From the NCBI GenBank assembly GCA_020633555.1, contig JACKDL010000027.1:1-64000 (forward strand): a stretch of DNA of 64,000 nucleotides, read 5' to 3'. Positions within the stretch are counted from its first letter, which is position 1, and each line of letters starts with the position of its first letter. This document shows, piece after piece, positions 16,363-23,957 of the stretch. A program made the position numbers and the translations under genes. A model generated the notes under the pieces. That model searched no databases. It was not told where the DNA came from and was given only the letters and a program-made list of their open reading frames with translations. This DNA is from Myxococcales bacterium (GTDB taxonomy: Bacteria; Myxococcota_A; Bradymonadia; UBA7976; UBA1532).

Positions 16363-16855
16363 GATCGCCGTCGAAGTGCTCCATGACGAAGCCCACCGTC
16401 GCTGCGTCGGTGGGGCCGAACGCTAGCAGATAGGCCGCGCCCTGGCTCAGGGACTCGAGCTGCACGACCCGCAGCGCGTCGTCGCAGCCGTCGGCGGGGC
16501 CGTCATACCCCACGCCCACCGCCGCGCCATCGGCCACCGCCGTGGCCGCCACCGCCACGTCGGCGTTGAGCAGCAAGCGGTAGTCGCCGGCCTCCGGGGC
16601 GGTCACCACCACCATGCCACCCTTGCGACCCTCCGGCCGGTCCACCAGCGCCACCGTGACCAGGTGGTGCTGCTCGAAGGCCTCGACGGCATCTGCGGGG
16701 TCGAGCGCCGCGCTCACCTGCGCGAAGGGGCCGGCGGTGATGTGCTCGCAGGCGTGGGCGTCCAGGCCTTCCTCAGCGTGCGCGTGGTCGTCGTGGTCGT
16801 CACAGGCGACCAGACTGAGGGTGACTGCGGCGGCGATCACCAGGTGCTTCAACAT
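16343..16855 (-). CDS. histidine-rich lipoprotein, first gene of metal-uptake operon
   Basis: A 170-residue protein with lipobox TLSLVAC (Cys18). The mature N terminus (CDDHDDHAHAEE ... HACEH) and the C terminus (EHFDGDHEGHEH) are both rich in His and acidic residues. Between them lies a small beta-rich domain with HLVTVALVDRPEGRKGGMVV. The clustered His/Asp/Cys strongly suggest binding of a divalent metal such as Zn, Ni, Co or Cu; the identity cannot be read from sequence. ATG 16855 with a GGGAG site was chosen over an upstream ATG, because the promoter and operator lie just upstream. It probably hands metal to, or receives metal from, the receptor encoded next. Confidence 0.8.
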   Translation of the reverse strand: MLKHLVIAAAVTLSLVACDDHDDHAHAEEGLDAHACEHITAGPFAQVSAALDPADAVEAFEQHHLVTVALVDRPEGRKGGMVVVTAPEAGDYRLLLNADVAVAATAVADGAAVGVGYDGPADGCDDALRVVQLESLSQGAAYLLAFGPTDAATVGFVMEHFDGDHEGHEH

Positions 16856-16878
16856 GTCGTTCTCCCGAAGAACTCGCG

Positions 16879-16898
16879 AATGAGAACCCAATCTCATT
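16879..16898. promoter_or_regulatory. candidate Fur-family operator (AATGAGA-N6-TCTCATT)
   Basis: Two perfect 7-base inverted arms AATGAGA and TCTCATT are separated by six bases and overlap the -10 region of the metal-operon promoter. The arms resemble Fur-type half-sites (consensus cores like TGAGAAT-N-ATTCTCA), though spacing is one base longer. Repression by a Fur-, Zur- or Mur-like protein in metal-replete cells is the natural reading. Position and symmetry are seen; the regulator is inferred. Confidence 0.55.
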
Positions 16899-16909
16899 AA
16901 GCGTGTCAA
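16880..16909 (-). promoter_or_regulatory. promoter of metal-uptake operon
   Basis: Reading the minus strand, a perfect -35 hexamer TTGACA (16909-16904) is followed after 18 bases by TCTCAT (16885-16880), a four-of-six match to the -10 consensus. It lies 25 bases upstream of the first start codon. The inverted repeat listed separately covers the -10 element and part of the spacer. Confidence 0.6.
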
Positions 16910-16975
16910 GAGCGGGTGAAACGGCTTTGGCTGCCGTGGTACGCAACCCGTGGACCATCACGGGAAGGGAAGCCC

Positions 16976-19900
16976 ATGAGGTGGCAGGACGGGATCTGGC
17001 TGGCGCTGGCCGCCGCGCTGGTCTTCGGGTGCGAGCAGCAGACCACGGCCGAAGGCGACGGCGGCGGCGCTGGCGGGGCGGTCGCAGACGGTGGGGGCGG
17101 GGCGCCGGGTGACGGCGCCGTGGACGGCCCCGACGGGGGCCCGGATCCCGACGACGGCGTGCCCCGGGACCGCGGGGTGGTTCCCGACATGCGGGGCCCC
17201 GACATGGCCGTGCCCCCGGTCGAGAGCTGCCAGGACGCCTGCGACCGCTACTCGGCGTGCGAGCGGCTGGACGTCTGGGGCGACGAGGGCGCCTGCCTGG
17301 CGGCCTGCGAGCGCTCAGCCCAGCGCAACGACCTTTCCGGGTGGTTCGCCTGCGTGCAGCAAGAGGCCTGCGGGCTCATTCAGCTCTGTCGCCTGCCGGC
17401 GCCGGCGGCGCTCTCGTGCGCCGAGGCCTGCGCCGCGGCCGAGGGCTGTGGCGTCGACCTGCCCTTCGCCGACTGCGAAGCTGAGTGCCAGGCCCTGGAG
17501 GCGGGGCCTGCGCTGCGGGCCTGCGCCGAGTCCCTGGTCGGGGCCTGCGACGCCGCCGGGTTCCGCGCCTGCCTGGCGCAGGACGTGTTCCCCACCTGTG
17601 GCGCCCGCTGCGAGCGCACCGTGGCCTGCAACCTGGAGCGGGCCGAGACCTGCCTGACCGACTGCCTGGCCACCGCGGCCGACGCCGATCCGCTGCGCCG
17701 GGTGCGCCACCGCGAGGCCAACCAGTGCGTGGGCCTGGCCGGCATGAACTGCGAGCGGGTCAACGCCTGCCTGACCCCCGACGCGCCGCCGCTGGCCAAC
17801 GAGGCCGAGGCGTGCCGCCTGTATCGGGGCTGCGGCTTCGAGGACTTCTTCCCCTGCGATGAGATCATCGACGCCTTCTTCGGCGGCCAGGCCCCGCCCG
17901 GCTTCCTGGAGTGCGTGGTGCAGCAGCTCCAGGTCTGCCCCGAGGACCCCTTCTTCCTGCTGGAGCGGTGCGCCAACGGTGGCGGCCCCGTGGGGCCCAC
18001 GTGCCTCGACCTGTGCAACGACCTGGCCACCTGCGGGGCCCTGCCCGAGGGGTTCGACGACGCCTTCGCCTGCAACCAGTCTTGCAACGAAGAGCGCGCG
18101 GGCACCGCTGAGCAGCGTGCCCGCGCCGAGGCGCGGGTGGCCTGCGGTCGGGCGGCGAGCTGTGGCGACCTGGCGGCCTGCCTCGAAGCCGCCGATCCGG
18201 CAAACGCGTGCGCCGATCTGTGCGACGCCCTGGCGGGCTGCGACGCCGCCCCCGCCGACTGCGAAGCCCGCTGCCAGGCCGAGGCCTTCCGCGACCGCTG
18301 GCAGGCGGCCTTCGCCTGCCGGGCCGAGGCCGGGGTGGCCTGCGAGGCCGTCGCTGCGTGCGCGCCGGGGGCGCCCCTGGGCTGCGACGCCTTCTGCGAA
18401 CGCCGCCTGATCTGTGGCCGCGGCGGGCTCGACCGGGCGGGCTGCCTGGGTGACTGCGACAACGCCGACTTCGCCGATCCCGCCCGGCAGCGCGAGCGCC
18501 TGGCCTGCGTCCTCACCGCGCCCCTGTGCGACGACGTGGTGCGCGGGCACGCGGTGGACGTCTGCCTCAGCGCGCCCGAGGTGGGGGGCCGGGCCTGCCT
18601 GGGCGCCTGCCGGTTGGCCAACGCGTGCCAGGACGAGGCCGACGTCATCGACTGCCTGGACGCCTGCGGCGATGGGCGCCTGGGCACGGGGCCCACGGTG
18701 GCCTACCTGGCGGGCCAGACCTGCTTCGCCTCCGACCCCAACGGGGACTGCGCGGCGCTGGGCGATTGCCCCCCCGCCGGGCCGGCCGACTGTGCGGCCT
18801 GGTGCGATGCCCAGGTGGCCTGCGGCCTGCCGCGGCCCGACTGCGAGGCCCGCTGCGCCGCCGATCCGCTGGCCACCCTTCGGGCGCACACCCAGGGCGC
18901 CTGCCTGGCGGACGCCGACGGGGACTGCGGCGCCGTGCGCGCCTGCGTGACCGGCGGGGTCGACGACCGGGTGGACACCAGCCAGGCCAACTTCTGCCGG
19001 CTGTATCAGCGCTGCGGGGCCCGGCTGGAGCTGCCCTGCGAAGACTTCTACAACATCGCCCGGCAGGAGGGCGGGGACGGCGACGCGGTGGTGGCCTGCA
19101 TGATCCGCAGCCTGGAGGCCGGGTGCCCCGAGTTCGAGTGGGACCTGTTCGAGCAGTGCATCGAGCAGGGGCGGGGGGTGGATCCCCGGCGGGCCCGCTG
19201 CGACGCCCTGTGTGACCTGCGTGGACTCTGCGAGGGCCTGGGCCCCGACGCCGATCTGCGCGCCTGCAAGACCCGGTGCGCCCTGGACTTCGGCCCGAAC
19301 GGCGCCCCCGAGGCCCAGGTGCGGCGGGCCGAGGCCGCACTGGCCTGCGACGACGCCTGGACCTGCGCCGAGCTGAACACCTGCGTGGCCGAGAGCGCCC
19401 CCGAGACCCAGTGCCAGCGCTTCTGCGACGCCCGGCTGGCCTGCGGCGCCGACCTGGACCGGGCCGAGTGCCTGGCCGCCTGTGGCGCCCGCTTCGACTA
19501 CGACCGGGCCACCGCCTGGCGGGGCTGCGTGCGGCAGGCGGGCGAGGACTGTGCCGCCGTCGCTGCGTGCCGGCCCCCGCCCGCCCCCGACTGCAGCGAC
19601 TGGTGCGCCACCGGGCGTCGCTGCGGTCTGGTGGGCGACGACTGCGAGCGCGCCTGCGACGACGCGGACTTCGCCGATCGCAACGCGTTTGCGGTGCGCC
19701 AGGCGTGCGCTCGGCTGGACATGGCCTGCTTCGACAACGGGCGCGATCAGGCGGCCCTCGAGGCCTGCTATGTGGGTGATCCGCTGTCGGTCATCGGCAC
19801 GAGCTGCCAGAGCTACTGCCGGGCGGTCACCGACTGCGATCCGCAGGCCGACCGGCCCTACGACCGCTGCGTCTTCGACTGCGTGGTGGGCTTCCAGGAC

Positions 19901-20815
19901 GCCGAGGGCCTGGTGTTCGGCGCGGCCGCCCAGTGCTTCGCCCAGGTCGGCGCCCAGGCCCCCTGTGCCCCCTTGCAGGCTTGCCTGCCCGCCGAGCCCC
20001 CGGCGGTGGACTGCGCGGCCTTCTGCCAGGCCCAGGCCGGCTGCGGCTTCGACGTGGAAGGGTGCCTGGCGGCCTGCCAGGCCGCGCCCGATCGGGACGC
20101 CGCGGGCTGCGTGGCCGAGGCCGCGCGCACCGGCGCTGGCTGCCGGGCGGTGGCCACCTGTGCTGGCGTGCCCCTGCCCGAGATCCCGTCGGCCTGCACC
20201 GCGCTCTGCCTGCGGCAGGCCGAGTGTGGGGCCCAGGGCGACCGGCTGCGCTGCGAGCTGGCCTGCCTGGACGCCGGTGACGCGGCGCCCATCCGGGCCG
20301 CCTGCGCCGAGATCACCGGCTGCGCCCAGCAGGTCGCCTGCGCGAACCTGCCGGCGGCCCTCGAGCCCGGCTGTGCGGCACCCTGCGCCGGCCTGGTGGC
20401 CTGTGGCGCCTACGTGGACGCCGCCGCCTGCCAGGCCGAGTGCACCGGCCTGTTGGCCAGCCCGGCGGCGCCGGCGCGGGCCGAGGCCTTGGCCTGCCTG
20501 GCGGGGGTCGGCGGCGCCGACGGCCCCTGCGGACCCGATGACGTGCGCGCCTGCTTCGATCCCTTCGGCAGCCTGTGCGCCGAGGCCTGCGGGCTCTTCC
20601 CGGGGTGCAACATCGACGTGGACGGCGACTGCGTGGCGTCGTGCCAGCAGGCGGCCGTCGAGGACCCCGGCTTTGACGTGGACAGCCTGCGCTGCATCAT
20701 CGCGGCCCTGCGAAACAACTGCGATATCAATCGCTTGGAGGGATGCGTCGGCCAGCCGGTGGATCCTGATCCGCCGCCGATCCCCGAGCCCGTCCCGCCC
20801 CCCGACGCCGACTGA
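16976..20815 (+). CDS. giant cysteine-module lipoprotein
   Basis: A 1279-residue protein with a lipoprotein signal (lipobox VFGC, Cys19), a Gly/Asp/Pro-rich spacer to about residue 80, then a very regular array of cysteine modules. A module has eight Cys in the order C-x3-C-x5-C-x(4-14)-C-x3-C-x(10-20)-C-x(5-8)-C-x5-C and spans about 70 residues. I count 141 Cys in the protein, enough for about 17 modules, a few of them incomplete. The C terminus is a short Pro/Asp tail. It should be secreted, lipid-anchored and heavily disulfide-bonded. ATG 16976 follows AAGGGA and is preferred over an upstream ATG. It is divergent from the metal operon. No characterised family is recognised; adhesion, a surface coat or metal/redox buffering are possible. 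Confidence 0.85.
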   Translation: MRWQDGIWLALAAALVFGCEQQTTAEGDGGGAGGAVADGGGGAPGDGAVDGPDGGPDPDDGVPRDRGVVPDMRGPDMAVPPVESCQDACDRYSACERLDVWGDEGACLAACERSAQRNDLSGWFACVQQEACGLIQLCRLPAPAALSCAEACAAAEGCGVDLPFADCEAECQALEAGPALRACAESLVGACDAAGFRACLAQDVFPTCGARCERTVACNLERAETCLTDCLATAADADPLRRVRHREANQCVGLAGMNCERVNACLTPDAPPLANEAEACRLYRGCGFEDFFPCDEIIDAFFGGQAPPGFLECVVQQLQVCPEDPFFLLERCANGGGPVGPTCLDLCNDLATCGALPEGFDDAFACNQSCNEERAGTAEQRARAEARVACGRAASCGDLAACLEAADPANACADLCDALAGCDAAPADCEARCQAEAFRDRWQAAFACRAEAGVACEAVAACAPGAPLGCDAFCERRLICGRGGLDRAGCLGDCDNADFADPARQRERLACVLTAPLCDDVVRGHAVDVCLSAPEVGGRACLGACRLANACQDEADVIDCLDACGDGRLGTGPTVAYLAGQTCFASDPNGDCAALGDCPPAGPADCAAWCDAQVACGLPRPDCEARCAADPLATLRAHTQGACLADADGDCGAVRACVTGGVDDRVDTSQANFCRLYQRCGARLELPCEDFYNIARQEGGDGDAVVACMIRSLEAGCPEFEWDLFEQCIEQGRGVDPRRARCDALCDLRGLCEGLGPDADLRACKTRCALDFGPNGAPEAQVRRAEAALACDDAWTCAELNTCVAESAPETQCQRFCDARLACGADLDRAECLAACGARFDYDRATAWRGCVRQAGEDCAAVAACRPPPAPDCSDWCATGRRCGLVGDDCERACDDADFADRNAFAVRQACARLDMACFDNGRDQAALEACYVGDPLSVIGTSCQSYCRAVTDCDPQADRPYDRCVFDCVVGFQDAEGLVFGAAAQCFAQVGAQAPCAPLQACLPAEPPAVDCAAFCQAQAGCGFDVEGCLAACQAAPDRDAAGCVAEAARTGAGCRAVATCAGVPLPEIPSACTALCLRQAECGAQGDRLRCELACLDAGDAAPIRAACAEITGCAQQVACANLPAALEPGCAAPCAGLVACGAYVDAAACQAECTGLLASPAAPARAEALACLAGVGGADGPCGPDDVRACFDPFGSLCAEACGLFPGCNIDVDGDCVASCQQAAVEDPGFDVDSLRCIIAALRNNCDINRLEGCVGQPVDPDPPPIPEPVPPPDAD

Positions 20816-20828
20816 GCAACCGTCTTGA

Positions 20829-21788
20829 TCAGGACGGGTGATGTGCGGTTGCCGGTGTGTCGGTGACCGCCCTGAGGGTCGTGTTGAGGTGGATGATGAG
20901 CTTCCGCATCACGGCCACCAGCGCGACCTTCTTCGGCTTCCCCTTGGCTACGAGCCGGGCGTAGAACGCGCGAAGGTGGTCGTTCCATCGGATCGCGGCG
21001 AGGGCGGCCATGTAGAGGGCACAGCGTGCCCTCGTCCTGCCTCCGATGATGAAACGGTGGCCGGACCACCTGCCGCTCTCTCGCGTCATCGGCGCAACTC
21101 CGACCAGGGCCGCGATCTGGTTTCGGGGGAGCGTTCCGAGCTCCGGGACTTCCGCCATGAGGACGGCGGCACTGAGGAGCCCTACGCCCGCCACCGACGT
21201 CAGGGCCTCGAATCTCGGTGCCAGGAGTTCGCTCCGTGCACTGAGCTTCTCGATCCGCTCTTCGAGCGCGGCTCGCTCCTGGAGCAGAACCTCAAGGACA
21301 CGTTCGATGCTCCGCGCCACTACGGCCAGGTTGGCGGCGCGCAAGCGCTTCGTCTCGGCGTCGATGTGCGCCACGAGATGGTCACGACGATGGACCAGCT
21401 GTCGAAGCTCCTCGACATCGTCCTGTCGAGGCTGCCACGGCTCGTCACCGTCCACCGCCACCTCGGCCATGTGCGCCAGCACAGAGGCGTCGATCGCGTC
21501 GGTCTTCGCGTACCGCCCGAGCGACTTCGCGAAGTGTCGAGCCCGTGCGGGCTGGAGCATGAAGACCTCGACGCCGGCGGCGAACAGGGCGTCGAGGACG
21601 ACGCGCTCGTATCCGCCTGATGCTTCGAGCACGACCCGGCAGCTGCCGGCCGCCACAAGCTCCTGCGCGAGCGTCCCGAGCCCCGCCTCGGTGCGCTTCC
21701 ACACCGGCTCGATCCCAGAGGCGCCCCGGCACGCCACATCCACCTTGTCCTTCGATACGTCGATCCCGACGAAGACTTCCGTTGCCAC
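20829..21788 (-). CDS. IS110-family transposase (DEDD/RuvC-like with Tnp_20 domain)
   Basis: A 319-residue transposase. The N-terminal RuvC-like DEDD domain shows VFVGIDVSKDKVDVA (first Asp), VVLEASGGYER (Glu) and YAKTDAIDASVLAH (Asp pair). A coiled linker follows, then the C-terminal transposase_20 domain with LTSVAGVGLLSAAVL and AALVGVAPMTRESGRWSGHR leading into GGRTRARCALYMAALAA. GTG 21788 is chosen because a GGAGG site lies at ideal spacing and the protein then begins MATEVFVGIDVS like other family members. An ATG at 21830 lacks such a site. All catalytic residues appear present, so the element may be active. IS110 recombinases are guided by a structured non-coding bridge RNA from the element. 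Confidence 0.93.
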   Translation of the reverse strand: MATEVFVGIDVSKDKVDVACRGASGIEPVWKRTEAGLGTLAQELVAAGSCRVVLEASGGYERVVLDALFAAGVEVFMLQPARARHFAKSLGRYAKTDAIDASVLAHMAEVAVDGDEPWQPRQDDVEELRQLVHRRDHLVAHIDAETKRLRAANLAVVARSIERVLEVLLQERAALEERIEKLSARSELLAPRFEALTSVAGVGLLSAAVLMAEVPELGTLPRNQIAALVGVAPMTRESGRWSGHRFIIGGRTRARCALYMAALAAIRWNDHLRAFYARLVAKGKPKKVALVAVMRKLIIHLNTTLRAVTDTPATAHHPS

Positions 21789-22015
21789 TGCGACCCTCCG
21801 GCGCGACGATGGTGATCGCCGAGAGGCCACGTCTGATGCTCACCCTTGTGCGTTCGAGCTCCGGCTCGCCGTGCTCCTTCAACCGTTCGAGCAATGACGT
21901 GGCCGTGCCGACGCGGGCCCGTTCTCAGTCACGGTCTGGAGCTACCACTCCGACCAAGCGGCTACCGGGCTCCGCGTCGGCCTCAGCGACCTCAGCCTAC
22001 CCCACCGGTCAAGAC
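21789..22015 (-). ncRNA. candidate bridge RNA region of the IS110 element
   Basis: The 227-base non-coding segment upstream of the transposase is where IS110-group elements encode their bridge RNA. It contains a 9-base inverted repeat GGCCACGTC (21825-21833) and GACGTGGCC (21896-21904), an internal hairpin CGAGC-TCCG-GCTCG (21855-21868) and a direct repeat CGTTCGAGC at 21851 and 21884. This suggests a structured RNA; target and donor guide loops were not assigned. Confidence 0.35.
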
Positions 22016-22037
22016 ACAAGGGGCGGGCGTCGCCCCC

Positions 22038-22522
22038 TCAGCGCCCGGCCAACTCGGCGCGGGTGGGGCGCCGCCCCAGGCTGATCAGCAGCGCCTCGAC
22101 GCCCGCCTGATGCGGCCCCTCGGCCAGCCACGCCAGGGCTGCCTTCCTGCAGGCCCTCAGCCATCCAGTGGCGGGCCAGGGCCCGCAGCGGCATCGTGCG
22201 GGCAGGGCCTGGAAGCAGGCGGCTCCGCTTCCGCCGGATCGCCCGCCAGCGCCCGCGCCGCCACCGTCAGCCAGCGAGCCCGGGGCGCCCAATAGTCGTC
22301 GTCCAGACCGGCCAGCGCCCGCGCTGTCTCCAAGGTCACGCAGGCCCCGTCGGCGTCGCCGCGGTGGAGCTGGGCCACCGCCTGTGCCAGCACGGGCGCG
22401 GGGTGGTCGGGGCGTCGCGCCGGGCGTCCGCGAAGGACTCCGGCCGCCGAGCGCCACAGCCCCTGGGGCGGCCTCGTCCAGGCCGTCGTCGAAAGCCCCG
22501 TCCGGGGTGGGCCGAAGGTCAC
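22038..22522 (-). pseudogene. decayed or mis-sequenced gene with several frameshifts
   Basis: Protein-like segments lie in three different frames on the minus strand. They are DLRPTPDGAFDDGLDEAAPG, then LAQAVAQLHRGDADGACVTL with LDDDYWAPRARWLTVAARAL, then MPLRALARHWMAEGLQ, then KAALAWLAEGPHQAGVEALL ending ISLGRRPTRAELAGR and a stop at 22038. Together they would make one helical, TPR-like protein of about 160 residues. At least three single-base shifts are needed to join them. It follows the 22536-23025 gene by 13 bases and ends about 20 bases from the IS end, so loss of function after IS insertion or sequencing error are both possible. Confidence 0.5.
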
Positions 22523-22535
22523 CGGGCGGGCCCGT

Positions 22536-23025
22536 TCAGTCGAACTCGAGGCCGCGGAAGCCCTTGCTCAGCTTGCGGCGCGGCGTCTCGGGATCGGGCT
22601 CGGGGGCGCCGTCGGGCTTCAGGCCGGGGCGGCACCGCCGGGGCAGGCCGCGGGGTCAGGGCAGCCGCCGCGGGGGTCGCGGGGTTGGCCCGGGGCGCAG
22701 GCGCGGGGGCGGCGCCGGTGCGGCGATCGGGCAGGCGCACCTCGCGGGGGCCCTCCAGATCCACGATCACCCGGCGGCCGTCCAGGGTGAACAGGCCCCA
22801 CTCGGGGGCGATGTTCTGGCGCTTCAGCCAGGCGATCTGCTCTGGGAAGTCCATGCTCGCCAGATCGGGCCCGGCGGCCTGGGCCGGAGTGCCCGTGGGC
22901 AGGCCCCGCTCCACCACGTACTCGCGGATCAGGTCGCGCAGCAGCACCACCAGCTCGTCGCGCGACCAGCTCCCGGTGGCCTGCTCCAGCGCCGTGTGCA
23001 GCGCCGCCCAGTCGTGTTCAGCCAA
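22536..23025 (-). CDS. unknown protein with TTG start, C-terminal frameshift near 22620
   Basis: Translation begins at TTG 23025 behind a strong AGGAGG site that overlaps the stop of the pentapeptide gene. Residues 1-85 form a helical region (LHTALEQATGSWSRDELVVL, IAWLKRQNIAPEWGLFTLDG) and a short beta part (RRVIVDLEGPREVRLP). An Ala/Pro linker follows. The uninterrupted frame ends in Arg-rich junk at 22519. Dropping one base near 22617-22622 instead gives KPDGAPEPDPETPRRKLSKG followed by FRGLEFD and a stop at 22536. That tail ends like the ATPase at 26044-27636 (AAGFRNLELGDD), which supports the corrected reading. Function unknown; co-directional with the pentapeptide gene and divergent from the FHA operon. 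Confidence 0.6.
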
Positions 23026-23037
23026 GGTGCGTCCTCC

Positions 23038-23691
23038 TCACGATCCCGGCCGAACGCAGTCGGCCCAGTCGGTGCGGGCGGTGGGGCAGTCGATGAGCAC
23101 GGCGCCCGTCAGATCGGCGCCGGCGAAGCACGCGCCCGACAGATCGGTGCCCACCAGCACCGCGCCGCGCAGATCGGCCCCGTAGAAGTTGGCGTGCTGC
23201 AGGTCACAGTGCAGCAGGAAGGCGCCTGCCAGGCGCACGCGCATCAGCGGGCTGCCGCCCATACGGGCGTGGCGGAAGCTCACGTCGATGAGCACCGCCC
23301 GCTCCAGGCCCATGTACCCGGTGTCGCCGGCCTCCACCGCCACGCTCCGCCAGCGGCTGCCGGTGAGATCGGCGCCCATGAAGCGGCAGTCGCTCAGCGT
23401 GGTGTGCCGCAGGCTCAGCCCGTGCGCCCGGCCGCGGCTCAGATCACAGGCCTCGACCCGCCCGCCTTCGATGGTCGCGCCGCCCAGGCGGGCGCCCGTG
23501 AGGTCGCAGCCCACCAGCTCGGTGCCGGCCAGGGAGGCCCCGCGCAGATCGGCCTCGGCCAGGCCGATGGAGCGCAGCGAGCCCCGCTCGAAGCGGGCGC
23601 CGGGCAGGGCCCGGCCGCGCAGATCCAGCTTCTCCAGGTGCGCCGTCAGGGGCGCACCGAGCTGGGCCAGGACCTCGTCGGGGGTGAGCAC
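23038..23691 (-). CDS. pentapeptide-repeat protein
   Basis: A 217-residue protein with a short helical N terminus (PDEVLAQLGAPLTAHLEKLD) and then consecutive A(D/N)LxG-type pentapeptides, for example LAEADLRGASLAGTEL, DLTGARLGGATIEG and CDLQHANFYGADLRGAVLVG. These should fold as a right-handed quadrilateral beta-helix. Such proteins act as scaffolds or DNA mimics; no specific role is evident. The start is GTG 23689-23691, with only a weak ribosome site. It opens the minus-strand group at this divergent locus, opposite the FHA/Ycf46 operon, with a 266-base shared upstream region. Confidence 0.85.
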   Translation of the reverse strand: MLTPDEVLAQLGAPLTAHLEKLDLRGRALPGARFERGSLRSIGLAEADLRGASLAGTELVGCDLTGARLGGATIEGGRVEACDLSRGRAHGLSLRHTTLSDCRFMGADLTGSRWRSVAVEAGDTGYMGLERAVLIDVSFRHARMGGSPLMRVRLAGAFLLHCDLQHANFYGADLRGAVLVGTDLSGACFAGADLTGAVLIDCPTARTDWADCVRPGS

Positions 23692-23813
23692 GCGCGTCGA
23701 AGCTCCGGGTCGGGGGGCCGCGGGCCCCAGGGCGGATCGGAGGGTAGAAGCCGGCGCCGGGGCCCGTCAACGCAGGGCATTGCGCAAGCCGCCACCCAGT
23801 TGGCGGCATCAAG

Positions 23814-23842
23814 TCCACAATCCGCGCACGGGTTGATATAGT
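23814..23842 (+). promoter_or_regulatory. possible promoter of FHA/Ycf46 operon
   Basis: TCCACA (23814-23819) and TATAGT (23837-23842) are separated by 17 bases and lie in the only AT-richer patch of the 266-base divergent intergenic region, about 115 bases upstream of the FHA gene. Confidence 0.35.
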
Positions 23843-23957
23843 CCAGCGCTCCCGATCCGAGCGGCGCCCCTCAGGGCGGGCCCGGCGCGGGATTCCTCCG
23901 GATCGCGAACGGTCGCTGGCGGGCCGCTTGGGCGCTGGCTTCCCGACGAGGAGTCGC

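Larger units (their letters stand above)
20822..22015 (-). mobile_element. IS110-family insertion sequence, about 1.2 kb
   Basis: The element contains one transposase gene plus about 225 bases of non-coding DNA upstream of it. Putative ends are marked by the short inverted repeat GTCTTGA (20822-20828) and TCAAGAC (22009-22015), extendable with one mismatch. IS110 elements normally lack long terminal repeats and make no clear target duplication, so the exact ends are uncertain. It sits seven bases after the stop of the giant lipoprotein gene and just beyond the end of a decayed gene. Confidence 0.7.
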
